This document shows, piece by piece, positions 51,516 to 59,547 of a DNA stretch of 64,000 nucleotides (position 1 is the first letter of the stretch; every line of letters begins with the position of its first letter). The notes beneath the pieces were generated by a model. The model saw nothing but the letters and a program-made list of their open reading frames with translations. It searched no databases and was not told where the DNA came from. The stretch is from Klenkia taihuensis (GTDB taxonomy: Bacteria > Actinomycetota > Actinomycetes > Mycobacteriales > Geodermatophilaceae). The stretch covers positions 1-64,000 of the forward strand of contig NZ_FOMD01000003.1 in NCBI RefSeq assembly GCF_900112525.1, in the 5' to 3' direction. The position numbers were made by a program, and so were the translations under genes.

Positions 51516-52750
51516 ATGACGTCGCCCGAGCTGCCCGGACCCGCCGCCGACGAGAGCGCGCCCCGGCTGCCGGACCTCATCAGCCGCTATGCGGACCTGT
51601 GCCACCGCGAGATGGCGGACGGGCATTGGGTCGCCTCCCCGCTGGGAGCCTGGCTGCTGCTGGCGATCGCCGCACCGGCCGCCCCGCCGGGCTCCGCCCT
51701 GCAGGCCCGGATCGGCGACGTCCTCGGCTTGCCCGTGCCCGAGGCGGTCCGGCTCGCCGGGGACCTGGTCAGCTCCCGGCACGACGTGGTGCGCGCCGCC
51801 TCCGCCGCCTGGGCCGACCTCGACGCCACGACGGCGGCGCTCGTCGAGTGGGGCGGCGCGCTGCCCGCGGGCACGACCTTCGACACCCGCGTCCCGACGC
51901 AGGAGGAGGCCGACGCCTAGGCCGCCCGGACCACCGACGGCCAGATCACCCGCTCCCCGTCGCCGTCGCCGACGCCCTGGTCGTCCTCGCCAGCGCGCTC
52001 GCCATCCAGGTAGGCTGGCGCCAGCCGCTCGACGTCGCCCCGGCGGTGTCCCTGGGCCCCGGGGCGCCGCTCGGCCGGCACGTCCAGCGGGTCCTGCAGG
52101 CGGCGTGGGACAGCGCCCCCTCGGTGCACCGCACGGAGGCCGCCGGCGACGTCGCCTTCCTCGCGCACCGGGCGACCACCGGCCTGCTCGTCGCGACCGT
52201 CGCCGCCGCCGACCCGGCGCGACCGGCGGCCGACGTCCTCGCGGCCGCCCACGAACTCGCCGTCGCCGAGGCGCTCGGCGGCGGGCCCGAGCCGGTCGAC
52301 CCGTTCGACCTCGAGCTCGGGGAGGGGCCGGTCGTCGAGGTCGCCGAGGGCGAGCGGGAGACGTGGGGCGGTCAGCGGTCGGTGGTGCGGGCCTTCCTGC
52401 CGGCCTGGACGGCGGCGTCCGACCACGACCTGATGGCCTGGCCCGGCATCGGCGACGGTGCCGAAGCCGTGATGGGGCTCCTCGCGCCCGGGCCGCTCGA
52501 GGCGGAGGCGCGGCAGGTGGCGGTGGCCTCCTTCCACCGGACCGGGTTCCGCGCGGCCGCGGTCAGCGCCCTGGCGGTCCGGGCGTCGGCAGCGTTGCCG
52601 CACCGGGGTCTGGTCCGCGAGGTCACGCTCCGGTTCGGCCACCCGCACGCCGTCGTCGCGGTCGCCCTCGACCCCGCGGGCGGTGCGTGGCACGGCGTCC
52701 CGGTCTTCAGCGCCTGGGTGGGCGAAGCGACCGAGGTCGACGGAGACTGA
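51516..52750 (+). pseudogene. Serpin-like gene with amber and frameshift
   Basis: From ATG 51516 the frame reads to TAG at 51918 (VPTQEEADA, stop) and the continuation lies in another frame from about 51956 (VAVADALVVLASALAIQVGW) to the stop at 52750. Read as one chain, the parts resemble a distant serpin: an SPLGAWLLLAIAA opening helix, an ADAW-like region before a strand, then HRTGFRAAAVSALAV and a final beta-hairpin region VPVFSAWVGEATEV. The TAG lies where a Trp is expected (context CCTAGG). At least two lesions, so probably inactive. The serpin assignment is by pattern only. Confidence 0.6.
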
Positions 52751-52874
52751 GGCCGCACGACAGCGAGGAGCCTCGACCCCAGGGGCAGTGGCGTGGTCAC
52801 CCCACCGAGGTACAACACGTGCGATTTGGTTCCGAGACCGTCAAGTACGCGCAACCCGACGACGACCACGTGCC

Positions 52875-54626
52875 ATGCACCGAGCCCGCGTACCCGAGGT
52901 CGCGACGCCCCGCACCATGGCGACCACGATCGCGGTGTTCTACGCGGTGGGCGGCTCCGCCGGGCTGCTGGTCACCCTGGGCGGCGGCACCACGGGCGCC
53001 GCCCGCTGGAGCATGGTCGCGATCGTGCTCGTCGCGTTGTCGTCCGCGCCGGTCGTCCTGCGGTGGGGCCAGCGCTGGCCCCGGTGGACCTTCCACCTCC
53101 TGGTCGTCTCCGCCGCCGCCCTGGTCGACGCGGCCGTCCTGCTCAGCCCGGGCCCCGACATCGCCCTCGCGGTCGCCACCATGACCTCGTTCCTGGTCTT
53201 CGACGCCTACCTCTTCTTCAGCCTCCGCGCGGGCACCGTCCACCTGGTCGCCGTCCTGGTCGGCGTCGTCACCGCGCTCACCCTGCGCGAGGACGTCGGC
53301 CTGCCGGCGGCCCTCGCCCTCGGCATGGTCATGACCGCCCTCGGCGCCGTGACCCGGCGGCTCGTGCTCCGCGCCTCCGGCGCCACCCGCGACGCCCTCA
53401 CCGACCTGCACAACCGCCGCGGCTTAGACCAGGCCCTCCAGGACGCCGTCGCCCGCGCCGACCGCTCCGGGGAACCGCTGGCGGCTGCGCTGTTCGACCT
53501 CGACGGCTTCAAGCAGGTCAACGACACCCAGGGTCACGAGGCCGGTGACGCGGTGCTCCGCCAGGTCGCCGACGTCTGGCGCAGGGCTCTGCCGCGCCCG
53601 GTGGTGCTGGCCCGGCACGGCGGCGACGAGTTCGCCGTCCTGCTCCCGGGCCGACGCGGCCCCGAGGCGCTCGACGTGCTGCGCCGGGTCCGCGCCGACC
53701 ATCCCGACCTGCAGCTGTCCGGCGGCGTCGCCGAGCACGTCGGCGGGGAGAGCGGTGCCCAGCTGATGCGCCGCGCCGACACCGCGCTCTACGCCGCCAA
53801 GGCCGCCGGGCGCGGCCGGTTCGAGCTCGAGGGCGGCGAGGTCTCGGCCATCTCCCGCGAGCTCGCCGCCGCCGTCGCCGCGGGTGACCTGCGGGTGCAC
53901 CTGCAGCCCGTCGTGGCCTTCGCCGACGGCGAGGTGGTCGGCGTCGAGGCGCTCGCCCGCTGGGACCGGCCGGGGCACGGTCCGGTCCCGCCCGACCAGT
54001 TCATCGAGGTCGCCGAGCGCCACGGGCTGATGGGCCCGCTGGGCGAGCACGTGCTGCGCACCGCCTGCCAGGCGCTGGCCGACCTGCACGCCCGCAGCGG
54101 ACGGCGGCTGCGCCTGGGGGTCAACGTCTCGGGCCAGGAGCTGTGCGACCCCGACTACCCCGCCCGGGTGCGCGCCGTGCTCGCCGCGACCGGGTGGCCG
54201 GCCACCGAGACCGTCCTCGAGGTGACCGAGTCGACGCTGGACGGCCAGTCCGCCACCGCCGTCGCCGCATTGGGCGCCCTCCGGGCCGAGGGCGTGGTGG
54301 TGGCCCTCGACGACTTCGGCACCGGCTACTCCTCGATCAGCCGGCTCGACACCCTCCCGGTGGACATCCTCAAGGTCGACGCCTCCTTCACCGCAACCGT
54401 CGCCAGCTCGCCGCGCCGGGCCCAGCTCATGCGCAGCCTGGTCGCGCTGGCCGACTCGCTCGGGCTCGACGTGGTGGCCGAGGGCGTCGAGACCGCGGAG
54501 CAGCACGCCCTGGTCCGCGACGTCGGCTGCCGCTTCGGGCAGGGCTGGCTGTTCGGCCGGCCGCTGCCGCCCGAGCAGTTCCCGGTCTACCTGGGCGCAC
54601 CGGACCGGGCTCCGCTGGAGGTCTGA
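52875..54626 (+). CDS. Membrane GGDEF-EAL protein, third copy
   Basis: A 583-residue c-di-GMP enzyme. About five or six hydrophobic segments occupy the first 170 residues. The GGDEF domain contains ALTDLHNRRGL, FDLDGFKQVND and ARHGGDEFAVLL, without an RxxD inhibitory site. The EAL domain has EALARW, VNVSGQEL, EVTEST, DDFGTGYSS, LKVDASF, EGVET and GQGWLFGRP, so both halves look complete. A TTA leucine codon, rare in this kind of genome, lies at 53424. ATG 52875 is used; ATG 52917 is in frame. It is shorter and less related to the tandem pair at 18-23 kb. Confidence 0.9.
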   Translation: MHRARVPEVATPRTMATTIAVFYAVGGSAGLLVTLGGGTTGAARWSMVAIVLVALSSAPVVLRWGQRWPRWTFHLLVVSAAALVDAAVLLSPGPDIALAVATMTSFLVFDAYLFFSLRAGTVHLVAVLVGVVTALTLREDVGLPAALALGMVMTALGAVTRRLVLRASGATRDALTDLHNRRGLDQALQDAVARADRSGEPLAAALFDLDGFKQVNDTQGHEAGDAVLRQVADVWRRALPRPVVLARHGGDEFAVLLPGRRGPEALDVLRRVRADHPDLQLSGGVAEHVGGESGAQLMRRADTALYAAKAAGRGRFELEGGEVSAISRELAAAVAAGDLRVHLQPVVAFADGEVVGVEALARWDRPGHGPVPPDQFIEVAERHGLMGPLGEHVLRTACQALADLHARSGRRLRLGVNVSGQELCDPDYPARVRAVLAATGWPATETVLEVTESTLDGQSATAVAALGALRAEGVVVALDDFGTGYSSISRLDTLPVDILKVDASFTATVASSPRRAQLMRSLVALADSLGLDVVAEGVETAEQHALVRDVGCRFGQGWLFGRPLPPEQFPVYLGAPDRAPLEV

Positions 54627-54710
54627 TCGGCCACATCGGCCCGACCCCAGGTGTCAACGACGCCACGACCGGTCACACCTCGCCCGGACCAACGACCGGA
54701 GGAGGACCAG

Positions 54711-55553
54711 GTGGCAGTGCAGTCGGTGGCAGTGCTCGGGCTCGGCACGATGGGGGCGGCGATGGCCCAGCGGCTCGTCGACGCCGGCCTCGACGTCCGG
54801 GTGTGGAACCGCAGCCCGGAGAAGGCCGAGCCGTTCGGCGACCGGGCCGCCGCGACCGCCGCCGAGGCGGTCGAGGGCGCCGACGTCGTCCTCACCATGC
54901 TCTTCGACGCCGACTCCGTCCGGTCCGTCGCCGACGACGTCCTGCCGGCCATGCACGAGGGTGCGATCTGGATGCAGTCCTCCACCACCGGCCCGGACGC
55001 CGCCGAGGAGTTCGCGAAGCGGGCGGCTGACGCCGGCGTGCACTTCCTCGACGCCCCGGTGCTCGGCACCAAGGCCCCCGCCGAGCAGGGCAAGCTCACC
55101 GCCCTCGTCGCCGGCGACGACGCCGACGTGGACGCCGTCCAGCCCGTCCTCGACGCCATCTCCGTCAAGACCGTCCGGCTCGGCGCGCCCCCGAAGGCGT
55201 CGGCGCTGAAGATCGCCGCCAACGCCTGGATCGCCACCGTCACCGCCGGCATCGGGCAGTCGCTCACCCTTGCCGACAAGCTCGGCGTCGACCCCGCTGA
55301 CCTGCTCACCGCCTTGGAGGGCAGCGCCGTCGACACGCCCTACCTGCAGATGAAGGGCAAGGCGATCCTCGGCCGCGACTTCACGCCGTCGTTCGAGGTG
55401 ACCGGTCTGCTCAAGGACGTCCGGCTGGCCGCACAGACCCAGGGCGTGGACAGCACGCTGCTCGACGCGCTGACCGCGCTGTACGCGAACGCCGCCGACT
55501 CCGGCCACGGCGACGAGGACGTCTCAGCTGTCTGGCACGCCTTCCAGCGCTGA
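54711..55553 (+). CDS. NAD(P)-dependent oxidoreductase (6-phosphogluconate dehydrogenase-like)
   Basis: A 280-residue beta-hydroxyacid dehydrogenase-type protein. The Rossmann fold opens VAVLGLGTMGAAMAQRLVDAG; the substrate region QSSTTGPDAAEEF and DAPVLGTKAPAEQGKLT, and the lysine-containing helix ASALKIAANAW fit the family that includes tartronate semialdehyde and 3-hydroxyisobutyrate dehydrogenases. GGAGGA precedes GTG 54711. Its end overlaps the convergent PaaX-like gene by 30 bp. Specific substrate not clear. Confidence 0.9.
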   Translation: MAVQSVAVLGLGTMGAAMAQRLVDAGLDVRVWNRSPEKAEPFGDRAAATAAEAVEGADVVLTMLFDADSVRSVADDVLPAMHEGAIWMQSSTTGPDAAEEFAKRAADAGVHFLDAPVLGTKAPAEQGKLTALVAGDDADVDAVQPVLDAISVKTVRLGAPPKASALKIAANAWIATVTAGIGQSLTLADKLGVDPADLLTALEGSAVDTPYLQMKGKAILGRDFTPSFEVTGLLKDVRLAAQTQGVDSTLLDALTALYANAADSGHGDEDVSAVWHAFQR

Positions 55554-56405
55554 CGGGATCGTCTGCACGTCCCGCGCCACCACGGCCCGGGCCTCGTTCT
55601 CCACCTGCGCGTGCAGGCGGTGGAACAGGGCCTGGGCCGCCTCGCCCGGCCACGGCGTCGGCAGCAGCTCCAGCGGCAGGTAGGGCTCCTGCCGCTGCGC
55701 CAGCCGCCACTCCTCTTGCAGCGCCAGCTGCCGGCCCAGGGGGTCGGTGAACCGGCGGTCGGCCTCCCCGCCGTCCCACCGCTCGCAGAACCGCTCGTAC
55801 CGGCGGGCCAGGCCCTGCACGTCCCACACCTGGCGCAGCATCGTCGCCGGGTCCAGGTCACCGGTCGTCCGCGCGACGAAGGACCGCACGTGCGCCGCCG
55901 CCTCCAGCCCGGCGAGCACGGTCGGCACGTCCGGGGTCGCCGGCGCCGCCCACAGCCCGCCCTGCAGCGGACCGAACCCCGCCCACAGCAGCCGGGTCCG
56001 CAGCTCGTGCCGCTGCCGCTGCCACGCGTCGGGCAGGTTGAACGCCAGCAGCGTCCAACTGCCGTCCCAGTGCCGGTTCACCGCCCCGGTCCGCCAGATC
56101 CGGGTGTAGCCGTCCTCCAGCACCGCCACCGACTCCGGCGTGAGCCCCAGGTACACCGACCGGCCGTGCCGCCGGTTGGCCAGCCGACCCCGCTTGACCA
56201 TCCGGGCGATCGCCGACCGCGTCGCGTGCGGGGACACCCCGACCCGCTCCAGCGCGTCGATCAGGCCGGGCGTGGCCACCATGACCGGCCGGCCCAGCAC
56301 GTGCGCGCCGAAGAAGGTGAGGATGAGGCTCTCCGGTCGCAGGACCACCTCTGCGTCCACCGGGCCGGCCGGCGGCTCGTTCTCCTCGACGTCCATCGGC
56401 GCCAT
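55524..56405 (-). CDS. PaaX-family transcriptional regulator, first
   Basis: A 293-residue repressor. The N-terminal winged helix (LILTFFGAHVLGRPVMV, then VSPHATRSAIARMVKRGRL) is followed by the PaaX middle domain (WTLLAFNLPDAWQRQRHELR and LWAGFGPLQGGLWAAP) and the C-terminal helical domain ending near RLHAQVENEARAV. PaaX proteins repress aromatic-acid catabolism operons and respond to CoA thioesters; the inducer here is unknown. ATG 56405 or 56396. It lies 62 bp after the ABC binding-protein gene and forms the end of the cluster. Confidence 0.9.
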   Translation of the reverse strand: MAPMDVEENEPPAGPVDAEVVLRPESLILTFFGAHVLGRPVMVATPGLIDALERVGVSPHATRSAIARMVKRGRLANRRHGRSVYLGLTPESVAVLEDGYTRIWRTGAVNRHWDGSWTLLAFNLPDAWQRQRHELRTRLLWAGFGPLQGGLWAAPATPDVPTVLAGLEAAAHVRSFVARTTGDLDPATMLRQVWDVQGLARRYERFCERWDGGEADRRFTDPLGRQLALQEEWRLAQRQEPYLPLELLPTPWPGEAAQALFHRLHAQVENEARAVVARDVQTIPSALEGVPDS

Positions 56406-56467
56406 CTTCCACCGGCGCGGCCGCACCCGGCCCGCGCGACCGCGCGGACCGGGTGCGGGTCGCGTCG

Positions 56468-57514
56468 TCAGGGCGCGCCCAGCAGCTGCCGGATCTCCTG
56501 CGCCTGCGCGTCGGGCACCGGCGTCGGGCGCACGAAGTCGTCCGCGGTGTCGGCGAACGGCGAGATGTCCCCGGTCAGCTCGTTGAGGTAGGTGTTGCCC
56601 TCCTCGCTCAGCACGTAGTTGGCGAACAGCCGCCCGGCGTCCCCGCACGGGCTGTCGGCGGCCAGCCCGACCGCGATCTCCGGGCCGGTCGTCGGCGACA
56701 GCTGCGCCAGCTCCACCGGCGCCCCGGCCGACTGCAGGTTGGCCACGATCGGCGTCACGCCCGGGAAGCCCAGCGAGCCCTCGCCCGCGGCGACGGCCTG
56801 GGTGGCCGGGACCGCGGAGTTGTACCAGGACGGCCCGTTGGCGGCGACGGCCTCGAGGAAGTCGTCGCCGTAGGTGTCGCGCATCAGCTGCCAGAACGAC
56901 ACGTTCGCCGGCGAGGACGTCGGCTCGGCGAACAGCAGCTCCCCGGCGAACGCGGGGTCGGCGTAGGCCTCCCATGACTCGGGCGCCTCCTCGACCAGCC
57001 CCGGGTTGTAGACCATGGACGTCGGCACCAGCTGCACGATCGGCGTCCGGCCGTCGTCGGCGGTGTACCCCTCGGGGAACTCGCCGGGGAAGGCCGGGAT
57101 CTCGGCCTGGTCCATCGGGGTCAACCAGCCGCGTGAGTAAGCGTCGGCGTAGAACGGCGAGTGCGTCAGCAGGACGACGTCCGCGGCCACCGCGCCGGCC
57201 TCGGCCTCGGTGGAGAACCGCTGCGTCAGGTCCGCCGACACCAGCCGCACCACCGACACGGGGATGTCGTACTCGGCGGTGAACGCGTCGGTCAGCGTCG
57301 ACAGCGCCGCCTCGTCGGGGACGCCGTACAGCGTCAGGCAGTTCTCCTCCTGCGCGGCGGCGATGAGCTCGTCGAGCTCGTCGCTGCCGGCCAGGCTCGG
57401 CGCGGCGACGTCCGGCGCCGACTCCGACGAGCTCCCGCCTCCGCACGAGGTGATGAGCAGGGTCAGGGCGGTGGCGGTACCGAGAGCGGCGGTGCTCCGG
57501 CGGGTGCTGCGCAT
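56468..57514 (-). CDS. ABC transporter substrate-binding lipoprotein
   Basis: A 348-residue extracellular binding protein. A lipoprotein signal (ALTLLITSCGGG) with Cys after ITS is followed by a typical type II binding fold with YGVPDEAALSTLTDAFTAEY, ADVVLLTHSPFYADAY, IVQLVPTSMVYNPGLV and LFANYVLSEEGNTYL. This pattern is seen in iron(III), 2-aminoethylphosphonate and other PotD/FbpA-like binding proteins. Upstream ribosome site GGAAAGGA before ATG 57514. It is in the same cluster as the permease and ATPase at 59.5-62.5 kb. Confidence 0.9.
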   Translation of the reverse strand: MRSTRRSTAALGTATALTLLITSCGGGSSSESAPDVAAPSLAGSDELDELIAAAQEENCLTLYGVPDEAALSTLTDAFTAEYDIPVSVVRLVSADLTQRFSTEAEAGAVAADVVLLTHSPFYADAYSRGWLTPMDQAEIPAFPGEFPEGYTADDGRTPIVQLVPTSMVYNPGLVEEAPESWEAYADPAFAGELLFAEPTSSPANVSFWQLMRDTYGDDFLEAVAANGPSWYNSAVPATQAVAAGEGSLGFPGVTPIVANLQSAGAPVELAQLSPTTGPEIAVGLAADSPCGDAGRLFANYVLSEEGNTYLNELTGDISPFADTADDFVRPTPVPDAQAQEIRQLLGAP

Positions 57515-57538
57515 GGGGTGTCCTTTCCGAGGGGTCGT

Positions 57539-58717
57539 TCAGGGGTGGGGGGTGAAGCGCAGCGGGACCGACACGTAGCCGATCTCCGGCATCCGGGCGC
57601 CCTCGAGCGGGCCGTCGAGGACGAACCCGGCCGTGGCGGCGAGCAGGGTCTCCAGCGCCACGGCCAGGGCCAGGCGGGCCAGCGGCATCCCCGCGCAGTG
57701 GTGCCGGCCGCGGCCGAACGCCAGGTGCGCTGCGATGTTGGGCCGGTCCAGCACGAAGGCGTCGGGGTCGGGGAAGACGGCCGGGTCGCGGTTGGCCGCG
57801 GCGTAGACCAGCGTCACCGGCTCGCCGGGGGAGATGCGGCGTCCGTGCAGGTCGACGTCGTGGGCCACGGTGCGGGCGAACCCCCGGTAGGGGGTGTACA
57901 GCCGCAGGAACTCCTCGACGGCGGCCGGCACCAGCGACGGGTCGGCGCGCAGCCGGTCCTGCAGCTCCCGGTCGCGGGCCAGGTGTACGCAGACCGACCC
58001 CAGCAGGATCGGCGGGGCGACCATCCCGACCACCAGGCTCTGCCGCAGCGCCCCGACCAGCTGCTCCTCCTCCAGCGGTGCACCCTCGTGCCGCTCGGCC
58101 AGCAGCGAGCTGGCCGGGTCCTCCTCGACCGGCAGCGGCTGTTCCCGGCGGGCGGCGACCAGGGCGCGGGCCATGTCGTACATCGCCTCGCTGGCCGCGT
58201 TGACCACCGGGCCGTCCATCCGGCGCCAGGCCTGCACCCACCGGGTGGCGGTGTCGGCCAGCACCGGCGCGGTGGCGGGGGAGAGGTTGAGCCACTCGGT
58301 GGTCACCCACGCCGGGAACCGTGCACCGAACTCCTGCGCCACGTCGCCGGACCCCCGCGCCAGCATCGGCGCCAGCTCCCGCGCGGCGTGCTCCCGCAGC
58401 CGCGGCGCCAGCCGGTCGATGCGTGAGCGCTGCAGCGTGCGGTCCAGCGCCCGGCGGTAGGGGGTGTGCGCGGGGGCGTCGTAGTTCAGCGGCGGCCGGC
58501 GCAGGCCACGCGGGTCGCTGGGCACCACCGCGCGCACCGAGGAGATGAAGGTGCGCGGGTCGCTGGCCGCGGCGGCGACGTCGGCGTGCCGGGTCAGCGC
58601 CCAGAACCCGCCGTAGGCAGCGCTGTGCGCGACCGGGCACCTCTCCCGCAGCTGCGCGTAGACGGCCAGCGCCTCCTCGGGGTGGTCGGTGGCGGTCGGG
58701 TCGAAGTCCTCGGTCAC
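57539..58717 (-). CDS. Cytochrome P450 without the helix-I acid-threonine pair
   Basis: A 392-residue P450. Haem loop FGRGRHHCAG (Cys near 341), K-helix EEFLR and the meander region PNIAAHLAFG are typical. Helix I reads VVGMVAPPILLGS where most P450s have (A/G)Gx(D/E)T, so the proton-relay acid and threonine are both missing. GTG 58717 overlaps the stop of the second PaaX gene. It is closely related to the P450 at 62700, which shows the same change. Possible roles include atypical oxygen activation or peroxygenase-like chemistry; substrate unknown. Confidence 0.9.
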   Translation of the reverse strand: MTEDFDPTATDHPEEALAVYAQLRERCPVAHSAAYGGFWALTRHADVAAAASDPRTFISSVRAVVPSDPRGLRRPPLNYDAPAHTPYRRALDRTLQRSRIDRLAPRLREHAARELAPMLARGSGDVAQEFGARFPAWVTTEWLNLSPATAPVLADTATRWVQAWRRMDGPVVNAASEAMYDMARALVAARREQPLPVEEDPASSLLAERHEGAPLEEEQLVGALRQSLVVGMVAPPILLGSVCVHLARDRELQDRLRADPSLVPAAVEEFLRLYTPYRGFARTVAHDVDLHGRRISPGEPVTLVYAAANRDPAVFPDPDAFVLDRPNIAAHLAFGRGRHHCAGMPLARLALAVALETLLAATAGFVLDGPLEGARMPEIGYVSVPLRFTPHP

Positions 58718-59547
58718 GGCGCTCCCTCGGGGACGGTGTCGAGCAGCCCGGCGGCGACCGCCCGGGCGGCGGGGTCGACGGCGGCGTGCAGCCGGTGGAA
58801 CAGGTCCTGCGCCGGGCCGGCCGGCCACGACGCGGGCAGCAGCTCCACCGGCAGCCGCGGGTCGGCGCGCACCAGCTGCAGCCACTCGGTCTCCAGCAAC
58901 AGCTGTCGGGCCAGCGGGTCGGTGTGCTGCCGATCGGCCGGACCGCCGTCCCACCGGTCGGCGAAGCCGCGGTACCCCTCGGCGATGGCGTCGAGGTCCC
59001 ACGCGGCGGCGACCATCGCGGGGACGTCGTCCCCGCTGCCGGGGGTCGCGACGAAGGACCGCACGTACGGCGCGGCCGACGCCCCGGCCAGCAGGGGGAC
59101 GACGTCGACCGTGCCCGGCGCGATCCACAGCCCGCCCTGCACCGGCCCGAAGCCGGCCCAGACCAGCCGTGCCCGCAGCTCGTGGCGTTGCCGCTGCCAC
59201 GACCCCGGCAAGGAGAAGGACAGCAGCGTCCAGCGGCCGTCCCAGAACCGGTTGACCGCGCCGCTGCGCCACACCCGTGCCCCGCCGTCCTGCAGCACCT
59301 GCTCGGACCGGGGCGTCAGACCCAGGTAGGCCGGGCGACCCAGGCGGCGGCTGGACAGCAGGCCCTTGGAGACCATCCGGGTCAGCGCCGACCGGGTGGC
59401 CGGGGCCGGCGTGCCGGCCCGCTGCAGCACCTCCACCACGCTGGCCGCCGAGACCCGGGTCGCCCGGCCGAGCACGTGCGTGCCGAAGAAGGTCAGCAGC
59501 AGGCTCTCCGGGGTGGTCCGGACGTCGGCCGCGACCGCGGCGGTCAC
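58714..59547 (-). CDS. PaaX-family transcriptional regulator, second
   Basis: A 277-residue paralogue of the regulator at 55524: LLLTFFGTHVLGRATRV, TRSALTRMVSKGLLSSRRLG, WTLLSFSLPGSWQRQRHELR and VWAGFGPVQGGLWIAP are all closely similar. GTG 59547 overlaps the end of the permease gene and its stop overlaps the P450 start, so it is made with both. A regulator embedded between transporter and P450 in one operon, with a second copy at the end, is unusual and may allow heteromeric or graded control. Confidence 0.9.
   Translation of the reverse strand: MTAAVAADVRTTPESLLLTFFGTHVLGRATRVSAASVVEVLQRAGTPAPATRSALTRMVSKGLLSSRRLGRPAYLGLTPRSEQVLQDGGARVWRSGAVNRFWDGRWTLLSFSLPGSWQRQRHELRARLVWAGFGPVQGGLWIAPGTVDVVPLLAGASAAPYVRSFVATPGSGDDVPAMVAAAWDLDAIAEGYRGFADRWDGGPADRQHTDPLARQLLLETEWLQLVRADPRLPVELLPASWPAGPAQDLFHRLHAAVDPAARAVAAGLLDTVPEGAP

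Noticed and set aside
49921-51921. Amber codons as evidence for programmed recoding (Trp or pyrrolysine at TAG)
   Set aside because: Two of the three genes also have frameshifts, so simple decay explains them; no suppressor tRNA or pyl genes are in the window.
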